Assembly (NCBI RefSeq): GCF_014696435.1 | Contig: NZ_JACJQG010000081.1 | Span: 1 to 42,635, forward strand | Direction of reading: 5' to 3' | Length of the DNA: 42,635 nucleotides | Origin: Calothrix anomala FACHB-343 | GTDB taxonomy: Bacteria > Cyanobacteriota > Cyanobacteriia > Cyanobacteriales > Nostocaceae | Shown here: piece after piece, positions 32,801 through 42,300 of the stretch | Numbering within the stretch: the stretch's first letter is position 1 | How the letters are laid out: every line of letters begins with the position of its first letter | Position numbers and translations under genes: made by a program | Notes under the pieces: model-generated | What the model was told of the DNA's origin: nothing | Database searches by the model: none | What the model saw: the letters and a program-made list of their open reading frames with translations, nothing else

Positions 32801-32906
32801 AAATAAGCAAAATAAAAGTAATAGTCAGTTAATTGCTAATGCTACCAATGAATTTAGTCATCCCTTCTATTGGGCACCTTTTATTTTAATTGGTAATGGG
32901 CTGTGA
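29805..32906 (+). CDS. TPR-CHAT protein, second copy
   Basis: 1033 aa. Signal peptide (LITISALLTLFAPSLLFHNS then ASVIAQAP). Tandem TPRs about 60-500 with consensus such as ALNNIGQIYFSQGKNEQALR and LYQQALAIYQENKYPQG; then a coiled region (500-650) and a CHAT domain to the end with His880 (HLATHG), Cys922 (SACQTALGE), GYQIQLTGAKASIASLWPVS and the terminal FYWAPFILIGNG. Same architecture as the protein at 12549-15743 but diverged and oppositely oriented, so not a recent duplicate. Presumed periplasmic or secreted peptidase-like protein; substrate unknown. Confidence 0.93.
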   Translation: MLLRLITISALLTLFAPSLLFHNSASVIAQAPTPTAEEKITEAITLNSNGEGMVYKDLVGLGDLQAGLEMFQQALAIFKKYNAKAGEANALTNIGYVYLRQGKYSQALEFLQQSLAIRKQARDTQNEWIPLSYIGEVYTNLGQYPQAVEAYQSTLTILKQLQAANPKDSSYPTSQRILLADTGAVYFRMGQYQKALELYQQSLAIYNANSDRAGSAETLNNIGVVYINLGNYTQALDAYQQALTPIQDFCYQQKSTCFYGTEAAILNNLAGAYFSLGQYQKSLELAEKSANIYKKFRTGEYKGTNKQDIKLLYDALGQNPQALQQVSSRANVGDAFGKDSFQFQGEALNLNNIGQIYFSQGKNEQALRLYQQALAIYQENKYPQGIAVTLNNIGRVYASTGKYNQAIESNQQALTNYKTVGDRTGEGVTLSNIGQIYQQQQQYEKATSLYQQALAIHREVSDKVSEAATLKYLGDVLAQQNQPQLAIAFYKQSVNLTETIRQNLRVVPTDIQKSYTETVSERYRRLADLLLKQNRSAEAQQVLDLLKIQEVQDFLGNNRGSNQTITANRASQPVQNLPLKPQEQEISQKYSAIQDKVILLGKELTTLRKINPKERTSTQEKRIAELVQLEQQATAEFNKFIKSPAVVALTQQLSTTSSQENLSLRQLNSLRDNLRQLNNKAILLYPLVLEDRLELVIVTADTPPIHRTVAVKKQELEQTIEEYRQKIQVPRNNIKQPALKLYSWLIQPIENELKQADAKTIIYAPDGQLRYVPLAGLFDGKEWLAQRFVVNNITSASLTKFDNKPPKNINVLAAAFTQGDYTVKLANRAEVFQGLQFAKTEVETLAKTIPGTKIILDKLFSPTATIPQMNDYKIVHLATHGYLVKGSPEDSFILFGDGEHVTLRDIENWSLPNVDLVVLSACQTALGEKLGNGQEILGLGYQIQLTGAKASIASLWPVSDGGTQALMNVFYQELKLGKLTKAEALQKAQIALISGNYSANKQNKSNSQLIANATNEFSHPFYWAPFILIGNGL

Positions 32907-33389
32907 AATTTTCATCATGAGTTGAAAAAATTTTTTGAACCTAATACAAGAAGGTATTTGATGTTGGGTTGCGTTTTTCAACCTAGAGTAAATCATCCCA
33001 ATTTAAATAGTTTTTGCGGTATATCAATATATTTTATACCAATTCACTATGATGATGCACTTAATATTTATTTAATGAACCGCCAAGACGAGGCAGTGCG
33101 TTGGGCGGCTTTGCCGACTTGAAGCAACTGCCGTGCCAAGTACGCCAAGAGAAAAGAAGCAAGTATTAAGTGCAAGTTTACAGAGAATTGGTATTAGAGG
33201 GCATGGCAGTGCCCATTGGTGTAAACTTAAATTCAAACGCTTACCCCACAAGCTTTTTACCCCTCCCCTAACCCCTCCCCGTAAACGGGGAGGGGAAGTT
33301 TTGGCTTTAGACAAAACTGGGGTGGGGTAACGCGGATCTGGATGGTAGAAGATTTGAGGTAAAATCAAGTCCTGATGAGGGTTTCACGT

Positions 33390-33522
33390 TACAGCTATTT
33401 TCAGGTAAATAGACCACACTGTAGGGGCACGGCATAGACAATCTTTTGGCACATACAATAATTTTACTGGTGCCGTGCCCCTACTACGACAGATGTGGTT
33501 CAAATAGGTGAAAACTGCTGTA
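33390..33522. mobile_element. TA-flanked palindromic MITE (IS630/mariner type), 129 bp
   Basis: Left end CAGCTATTTTCAGGTAAATA (from 33392) matches, inverted and imperfectly, the right end ending 33520 (reverse complement CAGCAGTTTTCACCTATTTG). Each side is flanked by TA (33390-33391, 33521-33522). Excising the insert and one TA rebuilds GATGAGGGTTTCACGTTAAG followed by TTGACACCAATG, the exact end of the other element at 11098-11129. The core is the GTAGGGGCACGGCA palindrome (33421-33483). No transposase. Confidence 0.75.
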
Positions 33523-33649
33523 AGTTGACACCAATGTGCCATGCCCTTACCATCTGTCGCATTCTTTTTTTAAATTGGTATAGCTGTAGCCAGATAGATT
33601 AAGACATCAAGCTAAAATAAAACCCTGGCAATAAAAGGTTTTTAAGTCT

Positions 33650-33712
33650 GTCAACAGTCAACAGTCAACAGTCAACCGTCAACAGTCAACCGTCAACCGT
33701 CAACCGTCAACA
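33650..33712. repeat. GTCAACN heptamer array, 9 units
   Basis: Nine gapless units of GTCAACA or GTCAACC, about 420 bp upstream of the first sensor gene. Same unit as the array between the two sensors. Confidence 0.95.
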
Positions 33713-34136
33713 ATCGCTTCAGGAATATTTTTTACTTGTAAGTCCCCAAAACAACCTACTATTGATGACGAATGCGGAAATAATTACCTATATTAATTAA
33801 TAATTTATACCTTGTCATTTAGTAGAAAAACTGAGGTTGACTTGCTGTATTTCTTTCGGAAAACAAACAATAAGAACTTGCCAGAGAAAAACATTAGAGT
33901 CATTATATATACATGAAATTATGCACTTACCTAATTTAGGTAGGAAAAATCAATGTGATAAAAATGTCTTTCAATTTAATAATGAACAAGATAAACTAAA
34001 AAATCTCCCCTTAGTAGGATTTCATGAAGATGTGATGCTGATAATGCATATGAGAAGCGATCGCTCTAGCTGCATTGAAATCACAGATAAGACAAGTAAA
34101 GCAATTTACCTGTAATTTAGATAGACACTATCATGT

Positions 34137-37100
34137 ATGGCAACGTCCCATTACTCAATCTTGATTCTGGAGGATTCACCAGAGAATCGCTCAATATACC
34201 GCAAGTACTTAAATCAGGATTTACTTGCTACATATAATGTAATCGAGGCTGAGTCAGGAATAGCAGCATGGGCACAGCTGAGACAAAACCAGCCAGACTT
34301 AATTTTGCTTAACGAACAACTACCGGATATAGGTGGTTTAGAATTTTTGCAGCAGTTACGGGAGCAATTTGATGACTCTCAAATTCCCGCGATTATTTTA
34401 GCAGATTTGGCAAATGAGGCGATCGCATCTGGCGCAACACAATATCTAGCTTCAGAATTTTTAGAAAAAAGTCAACTCACCAGTGCAAAGCTGTGTCAAA
34501 CGCTGCATTTCACATTGGAAAAAACCCATCTTAAACAGCAACTAAAAGTTCAAGCCCAACAACAACAGTTTTTAGCCAGAACCTTACAGCGCATCCATCA
34601 ATGTTTACAGTTAGAGGAACTTCTCACAACAACCGTTAACGAGTTACGAGAATTTCTCCAAGTCGATCGGGTGTTATTGTGTCAATTAAACGCTTCAATC
34701 AAAGACACCGTCATATCCGACTCTATATTACCACAGTCGCAAAGCGGCCTCAACAATCAAATTCAAGATATTTGCTGGCAAGAACATCAGCGAATAGCTA
34801 ATACTAACAGTGACATTTGGGCAATTCCTGATATTCAGGCTGCTGAACTAACAGCTTGTCATCTGGAATTGTTAGAGAAATTTCATGTTAAAGCTCATTT
34901 GGTGGTGCCGATTTTACTGAAGTATGAAAGCAATGGCGATTTCTCTCCAGTCTTGTGGGGATTATTGATTGTTCACCATTGCCGCGCAACTCGTCAATGG
35001 CAGACACATGAACTCGATTTACTCACACAATTATCTGTGCATTTAGCTGTAGCTATTCAACAGGCACAGATGTATGAAAATGTGCAAAATTTGAACTCTG
35101 TGGGGCTAATTCCTGAAGAGCGAGAGATGAATGAGAAAAAGCGCCTAGAAAAGGAACGTCAAGAAGCATTAGCCGCCCTCAAAGCCTCGGAAGCTGAACT
35201 GCGAGGGTTGTTTAATGCAATGGTTGATGTAATTTTGGTAGTAGATAAACAAGGGCGTTATCTGAAAATAGCGCCTACTGGTGCGGATAAGCTTTACCTC
35301 CCCCCTGAAGAATTAATTGGGAAAACAGCCCATGAAATTTTACCCCATCACCTTGCAGAGCAGTTTGTCAGTTTGATTGGAGAAACTCTAGCTACACAAG
35401 CAACAAAAGAATGCGAATACAGCTTACATATTGGTAATCAAGATCTGTGGTTTCATGCTAAAGTTTCACCAATTTCCGCAGAAACAGTAATTTGGGCTGC
35501 AAGAGATATCACCGCAGCCAAACGCCACGAAATTATTCAGAAAAATGCCGAACAAGCACTGCAAGAAAATCAAATTCTCTTGCGCGTGATTATGGATAGC
35601 TTACCCATGTCTATCTTTTGGAAAGATCAGAACTATCGTTACTTGGGTTGCAATCGTCAGTTTTTGATAGATGCGGGACTAACTTCAACAGCAGAAATTT
35701 TTGGTAAAACAGATTTTGAGATGGTTTGGCAAGAACAAGCCCCAATTTATCAAGCCGACGATCGCCTTGTCATGGAATCTCGTCAGCCAAAGTTTAATAT
35801 TGAAGAACCAATTACCAAAAGCGGTAATCTTCACAGGTGGTTACGCACCAATAAAGTCCCACTACACAGGCCTGATGGAGAAATTATCGGCATTTTAGGT
35901 AGCTATGAAGATATTACAGAACGCAAGGCAATTGAGCAAGCTTTACAAGAAAGCGAACGCCGTTACGCCACCCTAGCCGCATCCGCACCTGTAGGTATTT
36001 TCCGCACCGATGCTCAAGGAAATTGTCTGTATGTTAACCATGTCTGGTGTGAAAATACGGGTTTGACTCCTCAACAAGCAGCAGGCCAAGGATGGGCTGT
36101 AGCTTTACACCCAGAAGACCGAGATATAGTTGCAGCCCAATGGCATCATCTCATCCAAACAGAGGAAACTTTTAGCCTAGAATATCGGTTTTTGCGCCCG
36201 GATGGCTTGGAAAATTGGGTATTTGGGCAAGCTGTTCCCGAAAAAAACCCCGACGGCACTGTCATCGGTTATATCGGTACAATTACTAATATAAATCGTA
36301 GCAAAAAAGCCGAAGCGGCTTTACGGCACAGTCAAAACCTTTACCGCACTCTGGTAGATAACTTTCCCAATGGCGCATTTGTGCTGTACGATCGCGACTT
36401 GCGATACGTGCTAGTAGGAGGCTTAGAACTAGCGCGAGCAGGTTTTAACAAGTCAGACATGGAAGGAAAAACGGTGTGGGAAATCTTTCCACCAGAAACA
36501 TGCGAAATTATCGCACCCATGTTATACAAAGCACTGGCTGGTGAAACAGTAATTGCCGAAGTTCCTTATCAAGAGTCTCTGTATTTAACCCATTATATAC
36601 CCGTGCGCGACGAACAGGGTAATGTGATTGCAGGTATCCTGATGACGCAAAACATCACCGAACGCAAACAAGCCGAGAATGCTCTGCGAGATAGTGAAGA
36701 GAAATTTCGCCAATTTGCAGAAAATAGTCACCAAGTCATGTTATTGCGGCAGATTGACTCTGGCGAGTTACTGTATGTCAACCCCATCTATGAGGAAGTC
36801 TGGGGACGAAGTTGTGACAGTTTGTTAGCTAGTCCTAACTCTTGGCAGGATGCGCTGCACCCAGATGATGTTCCCCGGATTGAAGCAACCTATCAAGCCA
36901 CGGCGGGACAGGGATTTTTCAGTGAAGAGTACCGGATTATTCGTCCTGATGGCTCAATTCGCTGGATTTGGGGTCGATGTTTCCCAATTCAAGATAGAAC
37001 AGGGAAAATTTACCGCATTGGTGCTATAGCCGAAGATATTACCAAGCGCAAACAAACAGAACAAGAACGCGATCGCCTACTACAAATTTTAGCATTACAA

Positions 37101-39158
37101 AATCAAACTTTAGAGCAAGAAGTTGCCCGACGCACCGCCGAATTACAACAAAGTGAAAACCGCTTCCGCAATCTGGTAGAAACATCTAGTGATTGGGTAT
37201 GGGAAGTGAATGAATCGGGCGTTTATACCTATGTGAGTCCGCAAATTATTAATATTTTGGGATATTATCCAGAGGAAGTTTTAGGTAAAACTCCCTTTGA
37301 TTTAATGCCACCTCAAGAAGCCGAAAGAGTCTTGAACGAGTTTATGAAATTTGTCTCAGTGCAAGCTCCCTTTCAATGCTTAGAAAATACTAATTGTCAT
37401 AAAGATGGCAGATTAATTATTTTAGAAACCAGCGCTGTACCCATTTTTGATGCCGATGGACAATTTCGCGGTTATCGCGGTATGGATCGGGATATCACAG
37501 CCCGCAAACGCTCGCAAGCTCAGTTACAGGAAGCAGAAATTCAATTACGTAACTTATCAGATCGCCTAAAATTAGCAGTTACATCTGCCAAAATTGGGAT
37601 ATGGGATTGGGATTTGCTCAACGATTCCATACTTTGGGATGAGCGAATGTATGAACTTTTTGGTGTTTCCCCTGAGAATTTTGATATCAGTCAGGGAGCT
37701 GAGGCAAAACTGGAACAGCTGTTTCATCCTGATGATACAGTTGCCCTCAAAACTACTATTCAACAGGTAATTGCTGGAGATGGAGAACTAGAGACGGAGG
37801 TTAGAATTATCTTAGCCGATGGTAAAATTCGCACTCTCAAAGCCTATGGGCTGGTGCAACGCGATTCTCAAGGGCAAATCCAAAGGCTAATCGGTATTGC
37901 CTATGATATTAGCGAGCGCAAATTAGCAGAAATCCAACTACAACAAACCAATCAACAACTAGCAACTTCTAATGCAGAACTTGCTCGCGCTACTCGGCTC
38001 AAAGATGAATTTCTCGCTACCATGAGTCACGAACTCCGCACCCCTCTGAATGCAATTCTTGGCTTATCGGAAGCATTACAGGAAGAAGTATTTGGCGTGA
38101 TCAACGATAAACAAAGACGGAGTTTGCAAACCATTGAACGCAGTGGTAAGCATTTATTAGAATTAATCAACGATATCCTCGATTTATCGAAAATTGAAGC
38201 CGGTCAACTAGAGTTACACTATACCCAAATAGCTATCAGTCCCCTATGCCAAGCAAGTTTGACATTTATTAAACAGCAAGCCTTACAAAAACGCATTCAA
38301 CTGGAAGTAAATATTCAACCCCATTTACCAAAGTTAATGGTAGATGAACGCCGAATTCGCCAAGTTTTGATTAATTTACTCAATAATGCCGTAAAATTTA
38401 CCCCAGAAGGCGGGCGCATTACCTTAGAAGTTACCCATCAAAAATTGGCGCAAGCAGCAGAGATGACATCAGCGCAAAATTTTATTCGCATTGCTGTCAT
38501 TGATACAGGTATTGGCATCGCGCCCAAAAACCTCAATAAATTATTTCAACCTTTTATCCAAATTGATAGTGCGTTAAATCGTCAATATAACGGTACTGGT
38601 TTAGGGTTAGTTCTCGTTAAGCGACTGGTGGAAATACATGGCGGTAAAGTAGGAGTTAGCAGCGAACCTGGTATAGGTAGTTGCTTTAGCGTTGATTTAC
38701 CCTGTGGCAATATCTCTGAGGTAGCTGATTCAGTGCAATCGCTATCATCCGAGCTAAATTCTACCCTCATCGCTACAGCAAAAGATTCACCCCTAATATT
38801 GCTAGCAGAAGATAACGAAGCTAATATTTTGACCTTCTCTGGTTATTTAGAAGCGGTAGGTTACCGCCTGATTTTAGCAAAAACCGGTCAAGAAGCGATC
38901 GCCCTAAGCAAAAGCCAATCCCCCAATTTAATTTTAATGGATATACAAATGCCAGGAGTTGATGGCTTAGAAGCAATTAAACAAATTCGTGCAGATTCTC
39001 ACTGTGTAAATATTCCTATCATTGCCTTGACAGCCTTAGCTATGCCTGGCGATCGAGAACAATGTTTAGCTGGTGGTGCTAACGAATATCTCTGCAAACC
39101 AGTCAAACTCCAGCAACTTGCAGCCCTGATTCAACAGCTTTTAGATGCAAGTAATTAA
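34137..39158 (+). CDS. Hybrid sensor histidine kinase: REC-GAF-multiPAS-HisKA-HATPase-REC
   Basis: 1673 aa, no TM helix. N-terminal receiver (7-120) with the phospho-acceptor replaced by Asn59 (LLNEQLPD). GAF about 140-315 with Cys213 (DICW) and Cys241-His242 (TACHLELLEKF), the positions used by two-cysteine cyanobacteriochromes. About seven PAS/PAC domains (350-1270; HPEDRDIVAAQWHHL, RDITARK). Phospho-acceptor His1298 in MSHELRTPLNAIL; ATPase boxes NLLNNAVKFTPEGG, DTGIGIAPKN and GTGLGLVLVK; C-terminal receiver with Asp1602 (LMDIQMPG). It passes phosphate from His1298 to Asp1602 and probably to an outside Hpt protein. Signals are perhaps light (GAF) plus redox or ligand (PAS). Paralogue of the next gene. 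Confidence 0.93.
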   Translation: MATSHYSILILEDSPENRSIYRKYLNQDLLATYNVIEAESGIAAWAQLRQNQPDLILLNEQLPDIGGLEFLQQLREQFDDSQIPAIILADLANEAIASGATQYLASEFLEKSQLTSAKLCQTLHFTLEKTHLKQQLKVQAQQQQFLARTLQRIHQCLQLEELLTTTVNELREFLQVDRVLLCQLNASIKDTVISDSILPQSQSGLNNQIQDICWQEHQRIANTNSDIWAIPDIQAAELTACHLELLEKFHVKAHLVVPILLKYESNGDFSPVLWGLLIVHHCRATRQWQTHELDLLTQLSVHLAVAIQQAQMYENVQNLNSVGLIPEEREMNEKKRLEKERQEALAALKASEAELRGLFNAMVDVILVVDKQGRYLKIAPTGADKLYLPPEELIGKTAHEILPHHLAEQFVSLIGETLATQATKECEYSLHIGNQDLWFHAKVSPISAETVIWAARDITAAKRHEIIQKNAEQALQENQILLRVIMDSLPMSIFWKDQNYRYLGCNRQFLIDAGLTSTAEIFGKTDFEMVWQEQAPIYQADDRLVMESRQPKFNIEEPITKSGNLHRWLRTNKVPLHRPDGEIIGILGSYEDITERKAIEQALQESERRYATLAASAPVGIFRTDAQGNCLYVNHVWCENTGLTPQQAAGQGWAVALHPEDRDIVAAQWHHLIQTEETFSLEYRFLRPDGLENWVFGQAVPEKNPDGTVIGYIGTITNINRSKKAEAALRHSQNLYRTLVDNFPNGAFVLYDRDLRYVLVGGLELARAGFNKSDMEGKTVWEIFPPETCEIIAPMLYKALAGETVIAEVPYQESLYLTHYIPVRDEQGNVIAGILMTQNITERKQAENALRDSEEKFRQFAENSHQVMLLRQIDSGELLYVNPIYEEVWGRSCDSLLASPNSWQDALHPDDVPRIEATYQATAGQGFFSEEYRIIRPDGSIRWIWGRCFPIQDRTGKIYRIGAIAEDITKRKQTEQERDRLLQILALQNQTLEQEVARRTAELQQSENRFRNLVETSSDWVWEVNESGVYTYVSPQIINILGYYPEEVLGKTPFDLMPPQEAERVLNEFMKFVSVQAPFQCLENTNCHKDGRLIILETSAVPIFDADGQFRGYRGMDRDITARKRSQAQLQEAEIQLRNLSDRLKLAVTSAKIGIWDWDLLNDSILWDERMYELFGVSPENFDISQGAEAKLEQLFHPDDTVALKTTIQQVIAGDGELETEVRIILADGKIRTLKAYGLVQRDSQGQIQRLIGIAYDISERKLAEIQLQQTNQQLATSNAELARATRLKDEFLATMSHELRTPLNAILGLSEALQEEVFGVINDKQRRSLQTIERSGKHLLELINDILDLSKIEAGQLELHYTQIAISPLCQASLTFIKQQALQKRIQLEVNIQPHLPKLMVDERRIRQVLINLLNNAVKFTPEGGRITLEVTHQKLAQAAEMTSAQNFIRIAVIDTGIGIAPKNLNKLFQPFIQIDSALNRQYNGTGLGLVLVKRLVEIHGGKVGVSSEPGIGSCFSVDLPCGNISEVADSVQSLSSELNSTLIATAKDSPLILLAEDNEANILTFSGYLEAVGYRLILAKTGQEAIALSKSQSPNLILMDIQMPGVDGLEAIKQIRADSHCVNIPIIALTALAMPGDREQCLAGGANEYLCKPVKLQQLAALIQQLLDASN

Positions 39159-39161
39159 GAA

Positions 39162-39273
39162 GTCAACCGTCAACCGTCAACCGTCAACCGTCAACCGTCA
39201 ACCGTCAACCGTCAACCGTCAACAGTCAACAGTCAACCGTCAACAGTCAACAGTCAACCGTCAACCGTCAACA
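39162..39273. repeat. GTCAACC/A heptamer array, exactly 16 units
   Basis: Sixteen gapless units, mostly GTCAACC with GTCAACA interspersed in the second half, starting 4 bases after the first sensor's stop codon. It separates two paralogous sensors and could be a slippage or recombination hotspot. Confidence 0.95.
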
Positions 39274-39338
39274 GCTATATCAGGGACAAAATCGGACAGG
39301 TAAGTATAATTAAGTATCACTAGCTGTCAATCTCATCT

Positions 39339-42300
39339 ATGGCAATTTCTCATTACACAATTTTGCTTTTGGAGAATTCACCAGAAGATAGATCCCTTTA
39401 CTGCCGTTACTTAAATCAGGATCTACTTGCCACTTATAATATAGTTGAGATTGATACGGTAATAGCAGCGAGAAAATACTTAGCCCAAAACCAACCAGAC
39501 TTAATAATTTTAGACTATCAACTGCCAGATATGGATGGTTTGGCATTTCTTGAGCAGTTGCAGTGGCAATATGAGAGTTTGCCAGTGCCAGTAATTATGT
39601 TAACAGGGCAGGGAGATGAAGCGATCGCGGCTCAAGCTATCAAGTTGGGTGCGGCAGAATATTTAGCTAAAGATAAACTCACATGTACGGAATTTTGCCA
39701 AACGGTGCATTCCACATTAGAGAAAACCCTTCTGCAGCAGCAAATCAAAATACAAGAGCAACAACAACTATTATTAGCCAGAATTTTGCTGCGAATTCGC
39801 CAGTTTCTCGGTTTACAAGCAATTCTCTCCATAGCCGTGCAAGAGGTAAGAGAACTTCTCAAAGCAGATAGAGCGATCGTCTACCAATTTGACTCGCAAA
39901 TGAATGGTACAATTGTTGCCGAGTCAGTACTACCACTATGGAAAGCTGCCCTTAACTCTCAAATTCAAGACATTTGCTTTAGCGAAAATCAGGGCGTAGC
40001 TTATTTAGGTGGCAAAATTCGGGCAATTGCAGATATTTACAATGCGGGATTAACAGACTGTCATATTCACTTACTAGAACAATTTGGGGTGAAGGCGAAT
40101 CTAGTTGTACCCATTTTGATGCACCGTCAAAATCTAGGAGAAGTCAGAGAATCAAATACTCAGGTACTGTGGGGATTGCTGATAGCTCATCAGTGCAGCA
40201 CAACTCGCGAATGGCAGAAACATGAACTCAGTATCCTCGAACAACTATCTATACATTTAGCTGTAGCGATTCAACAAGCAGAACTATATGAAAATTTGCA
40301 AATTCTCAATAAATCTTTAGAAGAGAAAGTACAAGTACGAAGCCAGGAATTGCAAGCTAGCGATCGCCGATTCCAGGCAATTTTTAATAATAGTTTTCAG
40401 TTTACCGGACTGCTGACAACTGAGGGAATTTTACTCGAAGCCAACCAAACAGCTTTAAACTTTGGCGGTATTAAACGAGAAGAGATTATTAATCAACCTT
40501 TTTGGGAAGCTTACTGGTGGAAAATTTCCCCAGCAACTCAGCAAAGATTAAAACAAGCGATCGCACTGGCTGCCCAAGGTGAATTTATCCGCTATGAAGT
40601 AGATATATTAGGTGCTGGGGAGCAAATAACCACCATAGACTTTTCTCTACGTCCCCTCAAGGATGAATCGGGAAAAGTAGTGATGCTAATTCCTGAAGGA
40701 CGGGATATTTCCGCACGCAAACAAGCAGAAGCCACCTTGCAACTCCAAGCCCAAATTCTCAATGAAATTCATGATGCGGTAGTTTCTACAGATATCAATG
40801 GCATCATTCAAACTTGGAATCAAGGTGCAGCGAAACTTTTTGGTTATACAACAACTGAAGTTATAGGGCAGCCAGTTAGTTTACTTTACTTTCCTGAAGA
40901 TTTAGAGCAACTGTCAACACAGGTAATGGAGCCGCTATTCCAAAATGGCACTCATGCAACTGAGGTGCGAAATCGCACTAAAACAGGAGAAGAGATATAT
41001 ATTAACTTGCGGCTTTCAGTCATGCGAGACAACCAAGGTAACATCATTCGCCTACTCGGTTGTTCTCATAATATTAGCGAACGCAAAAAGGTAGAAAAAG
41101 CCCTGCAGGAAAGTCAAATTCTTTTACAAGTTGTCATGGATAGCTTACCAATAGCTATCTTTTGGAAAGATAAAAACTGCCGTTACTTAGGCTGCAATCG
41201 CCAGTTACTTTTAGATGCGGGGCTAACTTCCACAGCAGAAATTATTGGCAAAACAGATTTTGATATGGTTTGGCGAGAGCAAGCTGCACTGTATCAAGCA
41301 GACGATCGCCTAGTCATGGCATCTGGTCAACCTAAGTTTAATATTGAAGAACCATTTACCAAATCTGGCAACCTTCACAGGTGGTTGCGCACTAACAAAA
41401 TACCATTACATAACTCTGATGATGAGATTATCGCCATCGTCGCTAGCTATGAAGATATTACAGAACGCAAGGAAATTGAGCAGGCTTTACAACAAAGCGA
41501 ACGCCGCTATGCAACCCTAGCAGCATCAGCCCCCGTGGGCATTTATCGCACCGACATTGCGGGAAATTGCTTGTATGTCAACGAACACTGGTGTGAAATC
41601 ACCGGTTTGACGCTTGCAGAAGCTGTAGCGGATGGCTGGAAACAAGCTCTGCACTCAGAAGATTGCGAGCTCGTCATAGCCCAATGGCAGCACCTAGTCC
41701 AAACAGGCGAAACTTTTGGTTTAGAATATCGGTTTGTTCGCCCGGATGGCGTGGAAACCTGGGTATTTGGGCAAGCTGTTCCCGAAAAGCATCCAGATGG
41801 AACATTCATCGGTTATGTGGGCACAATTACGAATATTAATCGCAGAAAACAAGCAGAACAAGAACGCGATCGCTTATTACAAGTTTTAGCATTACAAAAT
41901 CAGACTTTAGAAGCCCAAGTTGCCCAACGCACAGCTGACTTAAAACAAAGCAAAGAACGCTTCCAAAATTTAGTAGAAACATCTAGTGATTGGGTGTGGG
42001 AAGTGAATGAAGCGAGCGTTTATACTTATGTGAGTCCGCAAATTATTCAGATATTAGGATATGCCCCAGAGGAAGTTTTAGGCAAAACTCCCTTTGATTT
42101 AATGCCACCTCAAGAAGCAGAAAGAGTCTTGAACGAGTTAAGGAAATTCGTCTCACAGAAAGCTCCCTTTCAATGCTTAGAAAATATTAACCGCCATAAA
42201 GATGGAAGATTAATTACTTTAGAAACAAATGCTGTGCCAATTTTTGATGTAAATAAACAATTTCGCGGCTATCGCGGTATGGCTCGTGATATTACTGTCC

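Larger units (their letters stand above)
32907..34136. other. 1.2-kb intergenic region of palindromes and heptamers
   Basis: Contains GGCAGTGCGTTG...CAACTGCCG (from about 33094), a C-rich hairpin CCCCTCCCC-GTAAAC-GGGGAGGGG (33272-33295), a TA-flanked MITE (33390-33522) and nine GTCAACN heptamers (33650-33712). The 33713-34136 part is AT-rich leader sequence of the sensor gene. Several open frames exist but none looks like protein. Confidence 0.6.

Noticed and set aside
33072-33368. Frames in the 32.9-33.4 kb intergenic region
   Set aside because: They cover palindromic C-rich and GTGCGTTG-type repeats; translations look like PPRLRGG repeat products.
33837-34115. 92-codon frame before the first sensor gene
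   Set aside because: TTG start, no ribosome site, no recognisable domain; more likely leader DNA, though a small gene cannot be excluded.
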